This document shows, one piece after another, positions 8,442 to 17,801 of a DNA stretch of 64,000 nt. This DNA is from Commensalibacter papalotli (ex Servin-Garciduenas et al. 2014) (GTDB lineage Bacteria; Pseudomonadota; Alphaproteobacteria; Acetobacterales; Acetobacteraceae). The first letter of the stretch is position 1. The number at the start of each line of letters is the position of its first letter. The DNA lies in contig NZ_ATSX01000001.1 in the NCBI RefSeq assembly GCF_000527695.1, positions 186,001 to 250,000 of the forward strand, read 5' to 3'. Under the pieces are notes generated by a model. The model was not told the DNA's origin and made no database searches. It was given only the letters and a program-made list of their open reading frames with translations. A program made the translations under genes and the position numbers.

Positions 8442-8876
8442 TTATAAACGTCTTCCTAAAAAGGCGGTAATGGTTGCACAAAGTGCTGTAAGCGCTATTA
8501 GTAAAATTCCATCAAAAATAAGAGAGGATGCAGTAATGATATGACCAGCAACATTAATAGAGGTTGGAATTAATTCTGTGCCACGTCCGACCATATCGCG
8601 TATTTGTGGATCCGCGGCATCGACCATACCAACAGCCGAATGGACCAAACTCGGTAAAATTTTCCACACAATGCCGATAATTAATAAAAGAGGCGCAAAT
8701 ATTTCAGCAATTTGCTGAATAAAGAAAAATATAAAATGACAAATAGCCCATATAATAGTCAAAATCATATGAAATAAAGCGTTATCTGGCATTGAATTTC
8801 TTTTGATGCGGCGTTGTTCAGGTGCAGAGGTGGCCAAACGTTCATTGGTGTGTGTAGTATCTGTGGGTATATTCAC
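8442..8876 (-). CDS. Unknown small membrane protein upstream of ftsEX
   Basis: I do not recognise this 144-residue protein. The first ~35 residues are polar. A long hydrophobic stretch covers about residues 35-78 (probably two helices with FHMILTIIW and FFFIQQIAEIF) and another covers about 110-140. It lies 47 nt before ftsE on the same strand, so it may belong to the division operon. Nearby codon use and composition match its neighbours. No motif suggests an enzyme. Confidence 0.65.
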   Translation of the reverse strand: MNIPTDTTHTNERLATSAPEQRRIKRNSMPDNALFHMILTIIWAICHFIFFFIQQIAEIFAPLLLIIGIVWKILPSLVHSAVGMVDAADPQIRDMVGRGTELIPTSINVAGHIITASSLIFDGILLIALTALCATITAFLGRRL

Positions 8877-9144
8877 GAAATAATCCTCAAATAGACATTG
8901 AATTAGAACTGATTATCTTTCGGTTCGAAGTAATATGCAAGCCTATAAAAAGCAACTTTTTTGTATAGGAATAGCATCGATATACCATAATTCATCGATT
9001 ATAACAGGGTAAACTGTATTTTATAGATGTATATTAAGGATTAAAATCTTTGATTTATAATAAATAACTATTTGATAGCGTGTCTAAATCAGTTACAAGC
9101 ATGGGGATATGAACGATAGTTCTTTAGCGTAAAGGAGAACAAGC

Positions 9145-10710
9145 ATGGATATGCTTCCAGCTGTTTTGGTTGTAGATGACGATCCTAAGATTTTGCAAGA
9201 GCTCAAGGAAATCTTGGGGGATCAATTTTGTGTCTATGCCACGCAATCTCCTCATTGTGCATTAGATATGATCAAAAGAGGTGTGCATTTCTCGGCGATT
9301 TTATACAATTATTGTATGCCAGCAATGTTTGGAAATGTTTTCTTTGCCCGTGTAAGAAATATTACCGTGGCAACGCGTATTCTTTTGGCCTCCAAAGATC
9401 GAACCGATTTTTTAATTACGGCCTTGAATCAGGGGGGGATTTCTTTTTTTATTCCTAAACCTTTAGAACCATTTACAGTAAAAGAGATCGTGCAACGCGC
9501 AGTTGCTCGTTCTGAATATCGCAGACAACTTAGGCACGAGCAGATCTTGTTAAAAGGACTTCTTGATCATTTGCCTTATGGACTGGCCTTTAAAGATGAG
9601 CAGGGCAAATTTACCAAAATGAATGAGCTGGCTGCAGCACGTAGGGGCTTGACGGTTCAAGAATGCTTGGGAAAAACCGAAGAGGAAATAGAACCCTCTT
9701 TTAAACCAGAAGAATTGTCTGCGTTTAAACAACGCTTACAAAAAGAAGAGCGCTTTGTTGCAACTTTGGAAGTGCCATCTCCACATTTACATGAGCCTTC
9801 ACAATGGTTTGTGATTACTCGGTTATTACTGGGAAGGGCAAAAGGGGAAATCGCACGTTCTTCGGTTATTATGGAGCTTGATATTACCGAGCAGAAGGGG
9901 CTGGAGGCCAAGCTTCAACAGTCAGAAAAGTTACAAGCTTTGGGGACAATGGCTGGTGGTATTGCTCATGATTTTAACAATCTTTTAACAACTATGATAG
10001 GCTCTTTGGAGCTTTCAGAGCAATTGTTAGCGCAAGATCAGTTGCATGAAAAACAAATCTCCTCTGTAAAACGCTTACTGGTCAATGCTCTAGCAGCAGC
10101 ACAAAAAGGATCAACTCTGACAGAAAGATTGCTTAGCTTTAGTCGCAGGAAAAAACTTTCTTTACAAGAAGTGGATGTTCGTAAGCAATTGCAAGAAAAC
10201 TATGAATTATTATCGCAGACTTTATCAATGCGGCACGCGTCTCGCTGGAAAGAGACTAATAATACAGTGTTAAAAGAAAGTATTTATTTAGACATTCGCT
10301 ATCAGGTTCCTATTGGTGTCTTAGTCAAAACTGACCCTTCACAACTGGAGTTAGCAGTGATGAATCTTTGTATTAATTCTGCTGATGCAATGCCTCATGG
10401 TGGAAGAATTATGGTCATTTTACATCAAGAGAGTATTGCTGACACATCATTACATAATAATCAACTGCCTCGTGGAGAGTATATCGTTATTACAGTCAAG
10501 GATGAAGGCGAAGGTATGTCCGTAGAAACGATTGCTCATATTTTCGAACCATTTTTTACAACCAAAGAGGTAGGTTGGGGAACAGGTTTGGGGTTGGCAA
10601 TGGTTTATGGATTTGCACAACAATCTGGTGGTGATATTATGGTTAAAAGTAAACTTGGGGTTGGCAGTGCTATTAGTATCTATTTACCGATTTTGAACCA
10701 AGAAAATTAG
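9145..10710 (+). CDS. Sensor histidine kinase with N-terminal pseudo-receiver and PAS domain
   Basis: The 521-residue protein is soluble, with no membrane segment. Domain order is receiver (about 5-120), PAS (about 140-255), HisKA (about 268-335) and HATPase_c (about 355-518). The kinase part looks active: the phospho-accepting His is H275 in GGIAHDFNN, and N-, G1- and G2-type boxes appear as NLCINSAD, DEGEGMS and GTGLGLAMV. The receiver has the acidic DDD (11-13) and the PKP lysine, but the phospho-acceptor position is Asn55 (LYNYCMP) instead of Asp. The receiver is therefore probably a non-phosphorylated sensing or docking module. AAAGGAG sits 8 nt before the ATG. A separate single-domain receiver follows at 10885 and is the likely phosphate acceptor. 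Confidence 0.9.
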   Translation: MDMLPAVLVVDDDPKILQELKEILGDQFCVYATQSPHCALDMIKRGVHFSAILYNYCMPAMFGNVFFARVRNITVATRILLASKDRTDFLITALNQGGISFFIPKPLEPFTVKEIVQRAVARSEYRRQLRHEQILLKGLLDHLPYGLAFKDEQGKFTKMNELAAARRGLTVQECLGKTEEEIEPSFKPEELSAFKQRLQKEERFVATLEVPSPHLHEPSQWFVITRLLLGRAKGEIARSSVIMELDITEQKGLEAKLQQSEKLQALGTMAGGIAHDFNNLLTTMIGSLELSEQLLAQDQLHEKQISSVKRLLVNALAAAQKGSTLTERLLSFSRRKKLSLQEVDVRKQLQENYELLSQTLSMRHASRWKETNNTVLKESIYLDIRYQVPIGVLVKTDPSQLELAVMNLCINSADAMPHGGRIMVILHQESIADTSLHNNQLPRGEYIVITVKDEGEGMSVETIAHIFEPFFTTKEVGWGTGLGLAMVYGFAQQSGGDIMVKSKLGVGSAISIYLPILNQEN

Positions 10711-10884
10711 GTCGATATATTAATAAAGCTACTGATAAAGTGACTTGAACTTTTATAGTATTCTATTGATTTTATATGTGTTGTCATTAACAATGTATCT
10801 GTTTGTCGTATGAATTTAATTCAAGATTAAGATGATGTCTGTTATAATTTCTTCTTTTTCTTCAGGGGTATAAGGAATAACATC

Positions 10885-11277
10885 ATGAATGAAGAAGAAG
10901 ATAAAATCAAAAAATTAATTTTAGTGGTAGAGGACGATTCTGTTTTACGTCCATTATTAGTTGAATTACTGAGCGAAATGCAGTTTAATGTGCTAGTTGC
11001 AGAGGACGGTCAAGCAGCATTAACTTTGTTGCAAGAGATAAATGGCCAGCAAAATAATATAGATTTATTACTTACAGATATTGGTCTTCCTGGTATTAAT
11101 GGAAATGATTTGGCCAAAACGGCACGGAAAATGTGGCCTAATTTATCTATATTATTTATTACAGGATATGCTCATGGTGTTGGTCAATTACCAACGGATG
11201 ATAATATAAAACTTATTACGAAACCTTTTTCTTTGGGTGCTTTGACAAGTAGGGTTGAAGAGCTCGTTACAAGATAA
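10885..11277 (+). CDS. Single-domain response regulator (receiver only)
   Basis: This 130-residue protein is one CheY-type receiver domain with no output domain. It keeps the acidic pair E16-D17-D18, the phospho-acceptor D65 (LLTDIGLPG), the switch Thr in FITGYA and the Lys in TKPF. It starts 174 nt after the kinase gene, on the same strand, with AAGGAA before its ATG. The DIGLPG-type motif resembles receiver domains attached to CckA-like hybrid kinases, so it may be the detached, functional receiver for the upstream kinase. That pairing is inferred from position. Confidence 0.85.
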   Translation: MNEEEDKIKKLILVVEDDSVLRPLLVELLSEMQFNVLVAEDGQAALTLLQEINGQQNNIDLLLTDIGLPGINGNDLAKTARKMWPNLSILFITGYAHGVGQLPTDDNIKLITKPFSLGALTSRVEELVTR

Positions 11278-11322
11278 TAAAAAGGTATTATATTTATTTA
11301 ATAAAAAGGCTATTTGATATAA

Positions 11323-11901
11323 ATGCAAAATCATAATTCACCTTCACATGATCCGATACAGTGGCATGGGACAACGATTTTATGTGTTCGTCGTGATGGT
11401 CATGTCACGATGGCAGGTGACGGCCAAGTAACCTTGGGACATACCGTCGTCAAAGGAAATGCAAAAAAAGTTAGAAGAATAGGATCTGGTGGTAATATCC
11501 TTGCAGGATTTGCAGGGGCTACAGCAGATGCATTTACTTTATTAGAGAGACTTGAGAAAAAATTAGAACGTTATCCTAATCAGCTGGAACGTGCTTGTGT
11601 GGAATTGGCACAAGATTGGCGTACGGATCGTTATTTGCGTCGATTAGAAGCTATGTTATTGGTTGCTGATCATTTGCACTCTTATACTTTAACAGGTAAT
11701 GGGGATGTATTGGAACCAGAGGATGGTGTTGTCGCCATTGGTTCAGGTGGAAATTATGCGCTGGCTGCAGCACGTGCTTTATTAGGTGTTGATGGATTAA
11801 CATCTGAAGAAACAGCACGACGTGCGATGGCAATTGCAGGTGAAATTTGTATATATACAAATTCCTCCCTTACCGTAGAGACATTGTCAGCCAAAGGTTA
11901 A
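11323..11901 (+). CDS. hslV: ATP-dependent protease proteolytic subunit HslV
   Basis: HslV forms the dodecameric peptidase core of the HslUV protease. The catalytic N-terminal threonine is the first Thr of [10 protein letters not shown] (T17) and is exposed after removal of a 16-residue leader. GDGQVTLG, the basic KKVRRI segment and the [14 protein letters not shown] region are typical. At 192 residues, its length is normal once the leader is counted. hslU starts 5 nt downstream, forming the classic hslVU operon. Confidence 0.95.
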   Translation: MQNHNSPSHDPIQWHGTTILCVRRDGHVTMAGDGQVTLGHTVVKGNAKKVRRIGSGGNILAGFAGATADAFTLLERLEKKLERYPNQLERACVELAQDWRTDRYLRRLEAMLLVADHLHSYTLTGNGDVLEPEDGVVAIGSGGNYALAAARALLGVDGLTSEETARRAMAIAGEICIYTNSSLTVETLSAKG

Positions 11902-11906
11902 TAATT

Positions 11907-13235
11907 ATGAGTGATACTATTCCTACCTATTCTCCTAAAGAGATTGTTGCAGAACTAGACCGTTATATTGTCGGTCAGAATGATGCTAAACGCGCCGTAT
12001 CGATTGCCCTTCGTAATCGCTGGAGGCGTGCAAAATTGTCTGATAGTATTCGTGAGGAAGTCGTTCCCAAGAATATCTTGATGATTGGCCCAACGGGATG
12101 TGGTAAAACTGAAGTTGCACGTCGTTTGGCGCGTTTATCTCAGGCACCATTCTTAAAAGTTGAAGCAACAAAGTTTACAGAAGTTGGCTATGTTGGCCGT
12201 GACGTAGAAAGCATCGTACGTGACTTGGTTGAGGCTTCATTGATTATGTTACGCGATATTAAACGTCGTGATGTCAAAGAAAAAGCTAAAGATGCAGCGA
12301 ATGAGCGCTTAGTGATTGCATTGGTTGGAGAAAGTGCATCTGCGGAAACTAAAAATAAATTTATGCAGATGCTATTAAATGGTGAGTTAGAGGGCAAGGA
12401 AATTGAAATCAGTCTTACTGATGTTTCTTCATCTGTAAATCAATTTGATATTCCAGGTATGCCTTCAGCTCAAGTCATTAACTTTTCCGATATGATGAAA
12501 GGGTTGATGAATAAATCTGAAAAATCTCGTAAGTTAACGGTTTCCAAAGCTAGAGAAGCATTAATCCGTGAAGAATCAGATAAGCTTTTAGATAATGATG
12601 CATTGGTACAAGAAGCTATTAATCGTACTCAAAATCATGGTATCGTCTTTTTAGATGAAATCGATAAAGTTTGTGCACGTTCTTATGAAGGTGGTGGCGG
12701 ACGAGGGGGAGCGGATGTATCTCGTGAAGGGGTGCAACGTGATTTGCTTCCTTTGATTGAAGGGACTACCGTTTCTACGAAATATGGATTAGTGAAAACA
12801 GATCATATTTTATTCATTGCGTCTGGTGCTTTTCATTTAGCAAAACCTTCTGACTTATTACCTGAATTACAAGGGCGTTTGCCTATTCGTGTTGAGCTTG
12901 CAGCTTTAACATGTGAAGATATGCGTCGTATCTTAACTGAACCCGAACATTCTTTGTTAAAGCAATATATAGCTTTGATGGAAACCGAAGGGGTAAAATT
13001 AACCTTTACCGAAGATGCGGTTGATGCAATTGCCCAACTGGCTACGGATATTAATGAGCGGGTTGAAAATATTGGTGCACGTCGTTTGGCAACGGTAATG
13101 GAAAGATTGTTAGAAGAAGTTTCTTTTACAGCTTCTGAAAGACCTGGGGAAGCAATTGAAATTACGCGTGATGATGTTCAAGAGCGTGTAGCCTCATTAG
13201 CAAATAAAAGTGACCTTAGTCGCTTTATTCTGTAA
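11907..13235 (+). CDS. hslU: ATP-dependent protease ATPase subunit HslU
   Basis: HslU is the AAA+ unfoldase that feeds substrates to HslV. The family N-terminus ([16 protein letters not shown]), Walker [10 protein letters not shown], Walker [10 protein letters not shown], the GYVGRDVES pore loop, the intermediate domain (about 110-230) and the C-terminal SRFIL that docks into HslV are all present. I chose the ATG at 11907, giving 442 residues. An upstream in-frame ATG would extend the protein into the end of hslV and does not match the family. Confidence 0.95.
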   Translation: MSDTIPTYSPKEIVAELDRYIVGQNDAKRAVSIALRNRWRRAKLSDSIREEVVPKNILMIGPTGCGKTEVARRLARLSQAPFLKVEATKFTEVGYVGRDVESIVRDLVEASLIMLRDIKRRDVKEKAKDAANERLVIALVGESASAETKNKFMQMLLNGELEGKEIEISLTDVSSSVNQFDIPGMPSAQVINFSDMMKGLMNKSEKSRKLTVSKAREALIREESDKLLDNDALVQEAINRTQNHGIVFLDEIDKVCARSYEGGGGRGGADVSREGVQRDLLPLIEGTTVSTKYGLVKTDHILFIASGAFHLAKPSDLLPELQGRLPIRVELAALTCEDMRRILTEPEHSLLKQYIALMETEGVKLTFTEDAVDAIAQLATDINERVENIGARRLATVMERLLEEVSFTASERPGEAIEITRDDVQERVASLANKSDLSRFIL

Positions 13236-13272
13236 TCCTGTAATTTTGACCTGGACCACACGAGATTTATGA

Positions 13273-13713
13273 ATGTCTGACCCTTTTATTGTTCCTCTAG
13301 AGCAGAGTGCATCCGAAGCTATTGAAGTTATTCGAGATGAATTGGAATTATTCGATGACTGGATGCAGCGTTATCGTTACTTGATAGATTTAGGGGAAAA
13401 GCTGCCAGTGTTCCCTCAAGAATGGCAGAATGATGAGTTTCGTGTCGTTGGTTGCCAAAGTCAGGTTTGGCTTAATTTTTGTGAAAAAGAAGGAAATCTT
13501 TTTTTTGCAGGCAGCTCTGATGCTGCGATTGTAAAAGGATTGGTAGCGTTGTTGCTCAGAATTTATTCTGGGCGATCTTATCATGAGATTTTAAAGATTG
13601 ACCCCATTTTTATCAAAGATTTGGGCTTGGCTGGGGCGTTATCTGCTAATCGCAGTAATGGGGTTGCGTCAATGGTCAAAGCAATTCAAGGAATTGCACA
13701 AAGTTACTTATAA
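13273..13713 (+). CDS. sufE: SufE-type cysteine desulfuration protein
   Basis: SufE accepts sulfur from a cysteine desulfurase and passes it to the Suf Fe-S cluster scaffold. The 146-residue protein has the active-site cysteine C61 in the conserved VVGCQSQVW loop and the C-terminal GLAGALSANRSNG stretch of the family. It lies 37 nt after hslU, so it may be read from the same promoter. No suf operon is in the window, which is common for alphaproteobacterial sufE genes. Confidence 0.9.
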   Translation: MSDPFIVPLEQSASEAIEVIRDELELFDDWMQRYRYLIDLGEKLPVFPQEWQNDEFRVVGCQSQVWLNFCEKEGNLFFAGSSDAAIVKGLVALLLRIYSGRSYHEILKIDPIFIKDLGLAGALSANRSNGVASMVKAIQGIAQSYL

Positions 13714-13845
13714 TTTTATTTATAGATGTTTTTTTTATCCGTATAAGCGCGGAATTGTGATTTTGTTTTATTTTAAGAGCAGAGTAAAAATAAACAAAAT
13801 CAACTTTTTCTTTGATTATAAAGAAAAAATATAGAGAGGCTACAT

Positions 13846-15543
13846 ATGAAACGGACTATAGGAGATTTTCTACTCGACAGATTGTCTCAAATTGGTGTTA
13901 AAGATATCCTTGGTGTTCCAGGAGATTATAATCTTCAACTTTTAATTCAAGCAGAAAAAAGAAAAGATATTAATTTCGTAGGTACTCGTAATGAGCTTAA
14001 TGGTGGTTATGCTGCGGATGGATATTCTAGATTAAATGGAATTTCAGCATTACTAACGACCTATGGGGTTGGAGATCTTAGTGCAATTAATGCGATAGCA
14101 GGTGCTTATGCTGAATATGTTCCTATTGTTTGTATAACAGGTGCACCTCCATTAAATAGTATGTATCGACGTCGTTTTTTGCATCATACAACCGCAGAAG
14201 GTAACTTTGAAGATGTTATGAGCTGTTATCGATCTTTTACGGTGGCACAAGCAAGGATTGCACCTCAAAATGCAGTAGAAGAAATTGATCGTGTGTTACG
14301 TGCTTGTGTTCGTAAAAAACGCCCTGTTTATCTGCAAATTCCTTCTGATATTACGTTTTTTGAAATTGATGTTTACAATGAAAAGCTTTCATTGCGCCAG
14401 CAAACGAGTGATGCTCAGCAACTAAATGCTGTTGTTGCGTGTATAGAAGAAAAGCTTGCCAAAGCACAAAATCCTTCTGCGTTACTTGGAATGGCGTTAG
14501 ATCGATTTGGGTTGCATGATGCTACTCAATCTATGATTGAAAATTTGCAGATACCTTTTGCAACAACATCTGCAGCACAATGTGTATTAGACGGTGACCA
14601 TCCTCAGTGGATTGGTGGATATAGTGGACATTCATCTTCTGATTTAGTTAAAGCTGCGATTGAGGAATCAGATTGTTTATTTGGATTAAATGTCAAATTT
14701 ACAGATAGTAATTCCAGTTATTTTACCCAAAAAATCCCAGAGAATATGATTGATATTCGTCCATTTAGAACGATCATAGGCCATCAAGTTTTTGAAGGTG
14801 TTTCTGCGATTGAGTTACTAAATCGTTTATCTGAGATAAAACCTCCTAGAAAATATCAAAACTGGAAACCAAAGACAGCTAAAACGGGTAATTCTTGGGT
14901 AGCCAAAAAAGATGAAAAACTTATTCAAAATCGCTTTTGGGAACGTGTGGAAAAATTCATTAAGCCTCATGATGTTGTCGTAACTGAAGCTGGAACTTCT
15001 ATGCGTGGGGTTAAGATTTTAGATATGCCTTCTGGTATTACGATTATCAGTCAACCTTTATGGCTTTCTATTGGATATTCTTTGCCAGCACTCTTTGGAT
15101 CTTCATTGGCACAGCCAGACCGTAGACAAATGATTTTCATTGGGGATGGTTCATTTCAATTAACTGCTCAAGAAGTATCTTCATTTTTTGAACACGATCT
15201 TAAGCCAATTATTTTCTTGATTAATAATAGAGGTTATACGATTGAGCGCGCCATTATGGGCTTTCATGCTAAATATAATGATATTCCGAACTGGAACTAT
15301 CGTCAGTTATTTGATGCATTTAGTGATGGAAAAGAATATTTTGCCCGCCAAGTTAACACTGAAGATGATTTGGAAAAGGCATTAAATGAAGCTGAAAAAG
15401 TGCCAGATCAATTGCGTTTGATTGAAATTATGTTTGATCCTTTGGATATTCCCAAAGCGGTTCAATCTTCTGCTAATATGGTGGCGGCTTTTAATTATGG
15501 CCCAAGGGGTCTAAGAGAGCTTGATAAAAAGATAGATGATTAA
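13846..15543 (+). CDS. Thiamine-diphosphate-dependent 2-oxoacid decarboxylase (pyruvate/indolepyruvate decarboxylase family)
   Basis: The 565-residue enzyme has the three-domain ThDP decarboxylase fold. GVPGDYNLQLL (with the active-site Asp), RNELNGGYAADGY (the glutamate that activates ThDP), the HH pair in FLHHTTAEGNF and the cofactor motif GDGSFQLTAQE ending in INNRGYT are all visible. The product is an aldehyde plus CO2. The N-terminal half looks closer to the indolepyruvate/branched-chain (KdcA/IpdC) type than to the Zymomonas-type PDC, so pyruvate may not be the only substrate. GAGAGG precedes the ATG, and a strong terminator follows at 15567-15602. It appears monocistronic. Confidence 0.85.
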   Translation: MKRTIGDFLLDRLSQIGVKDILGVPGDYNLQLLIQAEKRKDINFVGTRNELNGGYAADGYSRLNGISALLTTYGVGDLSAINAIAGAYAEYVPIVCITGAPPLNSMYRRRFLHHTTAEGNFEDVMSCYRSFTVAQARIAPQNAVEEIDRVLRACVRKKRPVYLQIPSDITFFEIDVYNEKLSLRQQTSDAQQLNAVVACIEEKLAKAQNPSALLGMALDRFGLHDATQSMIENLQIPFATTSAAQCVLDGDHPQWIGGYSGHSSSDLVKAAIEESDCLFGLNVKFTDSNSSYFTQKIPENMIDIRPFRTIIGHQVFEGVSAIELLNRLSEIKPPRKYQNWKPKTAKTGNSWVAKKDEKLIQNRFWERVEKFIKPHDVVVTEAGTSMRGVKILDMPSGITIISQPLWLSIGYSLPALFGSSLAQPDRRQMIFIGDGSFQLTAQEVSSFFEHDLKPIIFLINNRGYTIERAIMGFHAKYNDIPNWNYRQLFDAFSDGKEYFARQVNTEDDLEKALNEAEKVPDQLRLIEIMFDPLDIPKAVQSSANMVAAFNYGPRGLRELDKKIDD

Positions 15544-15566
15544 GCTATTTATATAAAATATAAATT

Positions 15567-15602
15567 AAAAAACCAGTAAATAATTTATTTACTGGTTTTT
15601 TT
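15567..15602. terminator. Strong bidirectional terminator between decarboxylase gene and minE
   Basis: A perfect 12-bp stem (AACCAGTAAATA / TATTTACTGGTT) with a 3-nt loop is flanked by A's on the left and seven T's on the right. It works for the plus-strand decarboxylase gene and, read on the other strand, for the minCDE operon ending at 15631. Confidence 0.9.
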
Positions 15603-15630
15603 ATACGCTAATTTAACAAAAATATTTATT

Positions 15631-15894
15631 TTAAGTAATATTTTCTTGTTGAGGAACTTCGATATCGATTTCTAATGTAGAGAAATCATTACCTCTATCG
15701 ACTTTGATCTGAATTTTTTCTTGATCAATAGAAATATGTTTTTGAATGACTTCCATAATTTCTTTTTGTAATTTTTGTAACAAATCTGAATTTGAATTTC
15801 TGGAAGACCGCTCATGTGCAAGTAGGATTTGTAAGCGATCTTTGGCAACAGGGGCAGAATTTTTCTTAGTAAACAAATTTGAAAAAAAACTCAT
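15631..15894 (-). CDS. minE: Cell division topological specificity factor MinE
   Basis: MinE drives MinD off the membrane and so sets up the oscillation that keeps septa at midcell. The 87-residue protein has the N-terminal membrane-binding FFSNLF segment, the contact helix around [11 protein letters not shown] and the dimerisation domain ending in EIDIEVP. Its start overlaps the end of minD by 4 bp. It is the last gene of minC-minD-minE. Confidence 0.92.
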   Translation of the reverse strand: MSFFSNLFTKKNSAPVAKDRLQILLAHERSSRNSNSDLLQKLQKEIMEVIQKHISIDQEKIQIKVDRGNDFSTLEIDIEVPQQENIT

Positions 15895-16706
15895 GATCCA
15901 TTCCTTCCAAGTAACCAGTTAAAGAATCCTTTTTTATCGGTAGGAACGGTTACTTCAATTTTGTCCCCTTGCAAACGTTTTACGGCCTCAGTATATGCGC
16001 GAGCTGCGGCAGAATTAGGGGAAGATAATGTAATAGGAGAGCCAAGATTTGAGGCTTTTAAAACATCCTCACTTTCTGGGATGATGCCAATCAAGGGAAT
16101 TGAGAGAATTTCAAGAATATCATCTGTATTTAGCATATCGCCACGAGATGCTCGGCTAGCTGCATAACGAGTTATTAAAAGATGTTTTGGTATTTTTTCA
16201 CCTTTTTGTGCTTTGTCAGTGGTACTGTCTAAGATACCAATTATACGATCACTATCGCGTACAGATGATACTTCTGGATTCGTAATAATAATGGCTTCAT
16301 CGGCGAAATGCATAGCCATCTTTGCGCCGCGTTCGATTCCAGCAGGGCTATCACAGATAATCCAATCGAATTTTTCTTTAAGTTCGGTAATAACTTTTTC
16401 GACACCATCTTCGGTTAAGGCATCTTTGTCTCTGGTTTGTGAAGCGGCAAGAATATAAAGGTTTTCAACACGTTTATCTTTGATCAATGCTTGGGATAAT
16501 GCTGCTTCACCTTGAATGACGTTTACAAAGTCAAAAACTACACGCCGTTCAGCCCCCATAACGAGGTCCAGATTTCGAAGTCCAACATCAAAATCAATCA
16601 CAACAACACTTTGTCCTGTTTGCGCCAAGGCTGCCCCAATCGCAGCTGTTGATGTTGTTTTACCAACCCCGCCTTTTCCAGAGGTAACAACGATTACCTT
16701 TGCCAT
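15891..16706 (-). CDS. minD: Septum site-determining ATPase MinD
   Basis: MinD is the deviant Walker ATPase that recruits MinC to the membrane. It has the deviant Walker A motif [10 protein letters not shown] (residues 9-18), [13 protein letters not shown] as the switch region, DSPAGIE as Walker B and the C-terminal amphipathic membrane-targeting helix FFNWLLGR. At 271 residues it is of normal size. It lies between minC (88-nt gap) and minE (4-bp overlap). Confidence 0.95.
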   Translation of the reverse strand: MAKVIVVTSGKGGVGKTTSTAAIGAALAQTGQSVVVIDFDVGLRNLDLVMGAERRVVFDFVNVIQGEAALSQALIKDKRVENLYILAASQTRDKDALTEDGVEKVITELKEKFDWIICDSPAGIERGAKMAMHFADEAIIITNPEVSSVRDSDRIIGILDSTTDKAQKGEKIPKHLLITRYAASRASRGDMLNTDDILEILSIPLIGIIPESEDVLKASNLGSPITLSSPNSAAARAYTEAVKRLQGDKIEVTVPTDKKGFFNWLLGRNGS

Positions 16707-16794
16707 ATTATTTCCTTTAATTCTTACCAGTTAGAAAATTATTACTTGATATTATGTAGCAATGCTAGAGATTTAGAAAGGGATTTACCCATTA

Positions 16795-17502
16795 TTATTT
16801 TATTTTTATTAAAGGAGTTACAGTCATAACATCATGATCTAAGTAGACTTGTGCTGCTTTCATGCTTAAATGATCGTCGACTTCTTCTGCGGTCATGTAA
16901 AATCCATCAATTGCCATTAGTTCTGCCTCAAGTTGATAAGCAAAAATTCTGGCTTTGGGTTGACCACTAATCCCTGCAATGGCTCGGCCTCTTAATGCCC
17001 CATATACGTGAATAGATCCCCCGGCGACGATCTCAGCACCAGAGGCAACAGAATTAGTGATAATGACGTCTCCTTCGGGGAAAAGGATACTTTGACCAGA
17101 TCTGACAGGCTCATCAACAATAAGACATGGGGTCGGTGCGTTTGAAGGTAGAGGATTAGCAGGCATATCTAAATTATCGATATGTTTTCCATTACCGAAA
17201 ATAAAAGTTTTTGGCCAATTTTGAAGAGCGTCCCATGTGGATGATCCGCCTTCGACGCAAATTACTTGAATATTCCTTTGAGTTAAAGCAGTATGAAGTT
17301 CATCCAACCCTTCTTCATTTCCAGAGAGAAGTTCAAGATTAACAATAACAGGCTTACCCAAGAAAAAGAAAGAAGAGCTTTTGAGTTGTTGGTCCAAGCT
17401 TGATAACCAGTCAGACAAAGAGCCTTCTGGAGAGAGAACTAAGGCCAAGAAAGAGCGGCCTCTAATACGTATTTTGGGAAGAGAGGGAGAGGTGTCCGGC
17501 AC
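16795..17502 (-). CDS. minC: Septum site-determining protein MinC
   Basis: MinC inhibits FtsZ polymerisation away from midcell. The N-terminal FtsZ-binding domain (about 1-110) is divergent, as usual. The C-terminal beta-helix domain is clear: SGAEIVAGGSIHVYGALRGRAIAG followed by AKIFAYQLEAELMAIDG-like residues, here read as ARIFAYQLEAELMAI. At 235 residues it is of normal length. It is the promoter-proximal gene of the min operon, and the AT-rich 17503-17801 gap upstream probably holds divergent promoters for it and for the gene at 17802. Confidence 0.92.
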   Translation of the reverse strand: MPDTSPSLPKIRIRGRSFLALVLSPEGSLSDWLSSLDQQLKSSSFFFLGKPVIVNLELLSGNEEGLDELHTALTQRNIQVICVEGGSSTWDALQNWPKTFIFGNGKHIDNLDMPANPLPSNAPTPCLIVDEPVRSGQSILFPEGDVIITNSVASGAEIVAGGSIHVYGALRGRAIAGISGQPKARIFAYQLEAELMAIDGFYMTAEEVDDHLSMKAAQVYLDHDVMTVTPLIKIK

Positions 17503-17801
17503 GAATAATATTTCCTATTATACAAGCAGAAAGAAAGATCAGATTAACTTATAATGTTTTATTTAGGATGAAAATTAAAAATTGATTTTAATATCCATTT
17601 TATCTTTTTTTGTCACTTAAATATCTATTATTTTCCAAATTTTAAAAAATAGTGTTTTTTGGAAAAGTTTGATATTATAAATTGTTTTTTAGCAATATTT
17701 CATAGGATATTGAATGTAATGGTGATAAAGCTGTTAAATTTAAAAGTTCAATGTTATATTTTCATTCGTTTATGATTTTATAGAAAAAATGGCTAATTTA
17801 T

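Noticed and set aside
11847-11906. Upstream extension of hslU by 20 codons from an in-frame ATG inside hslV
   Set aside because: The extra residues are not part of the HslU family start; ATG 11907 follows the hslV stop with normal spacing.
13598-13834. 78-codon plus-strand frame overlapping the end of sufE and the gap before the decarboxylase gene
   Set aside because: Its first half is sufE in another frame and the second half is A/T-driven Lys/Ile/Phe-rich sequence; no ribosome-binding site and no recognisable pattern.
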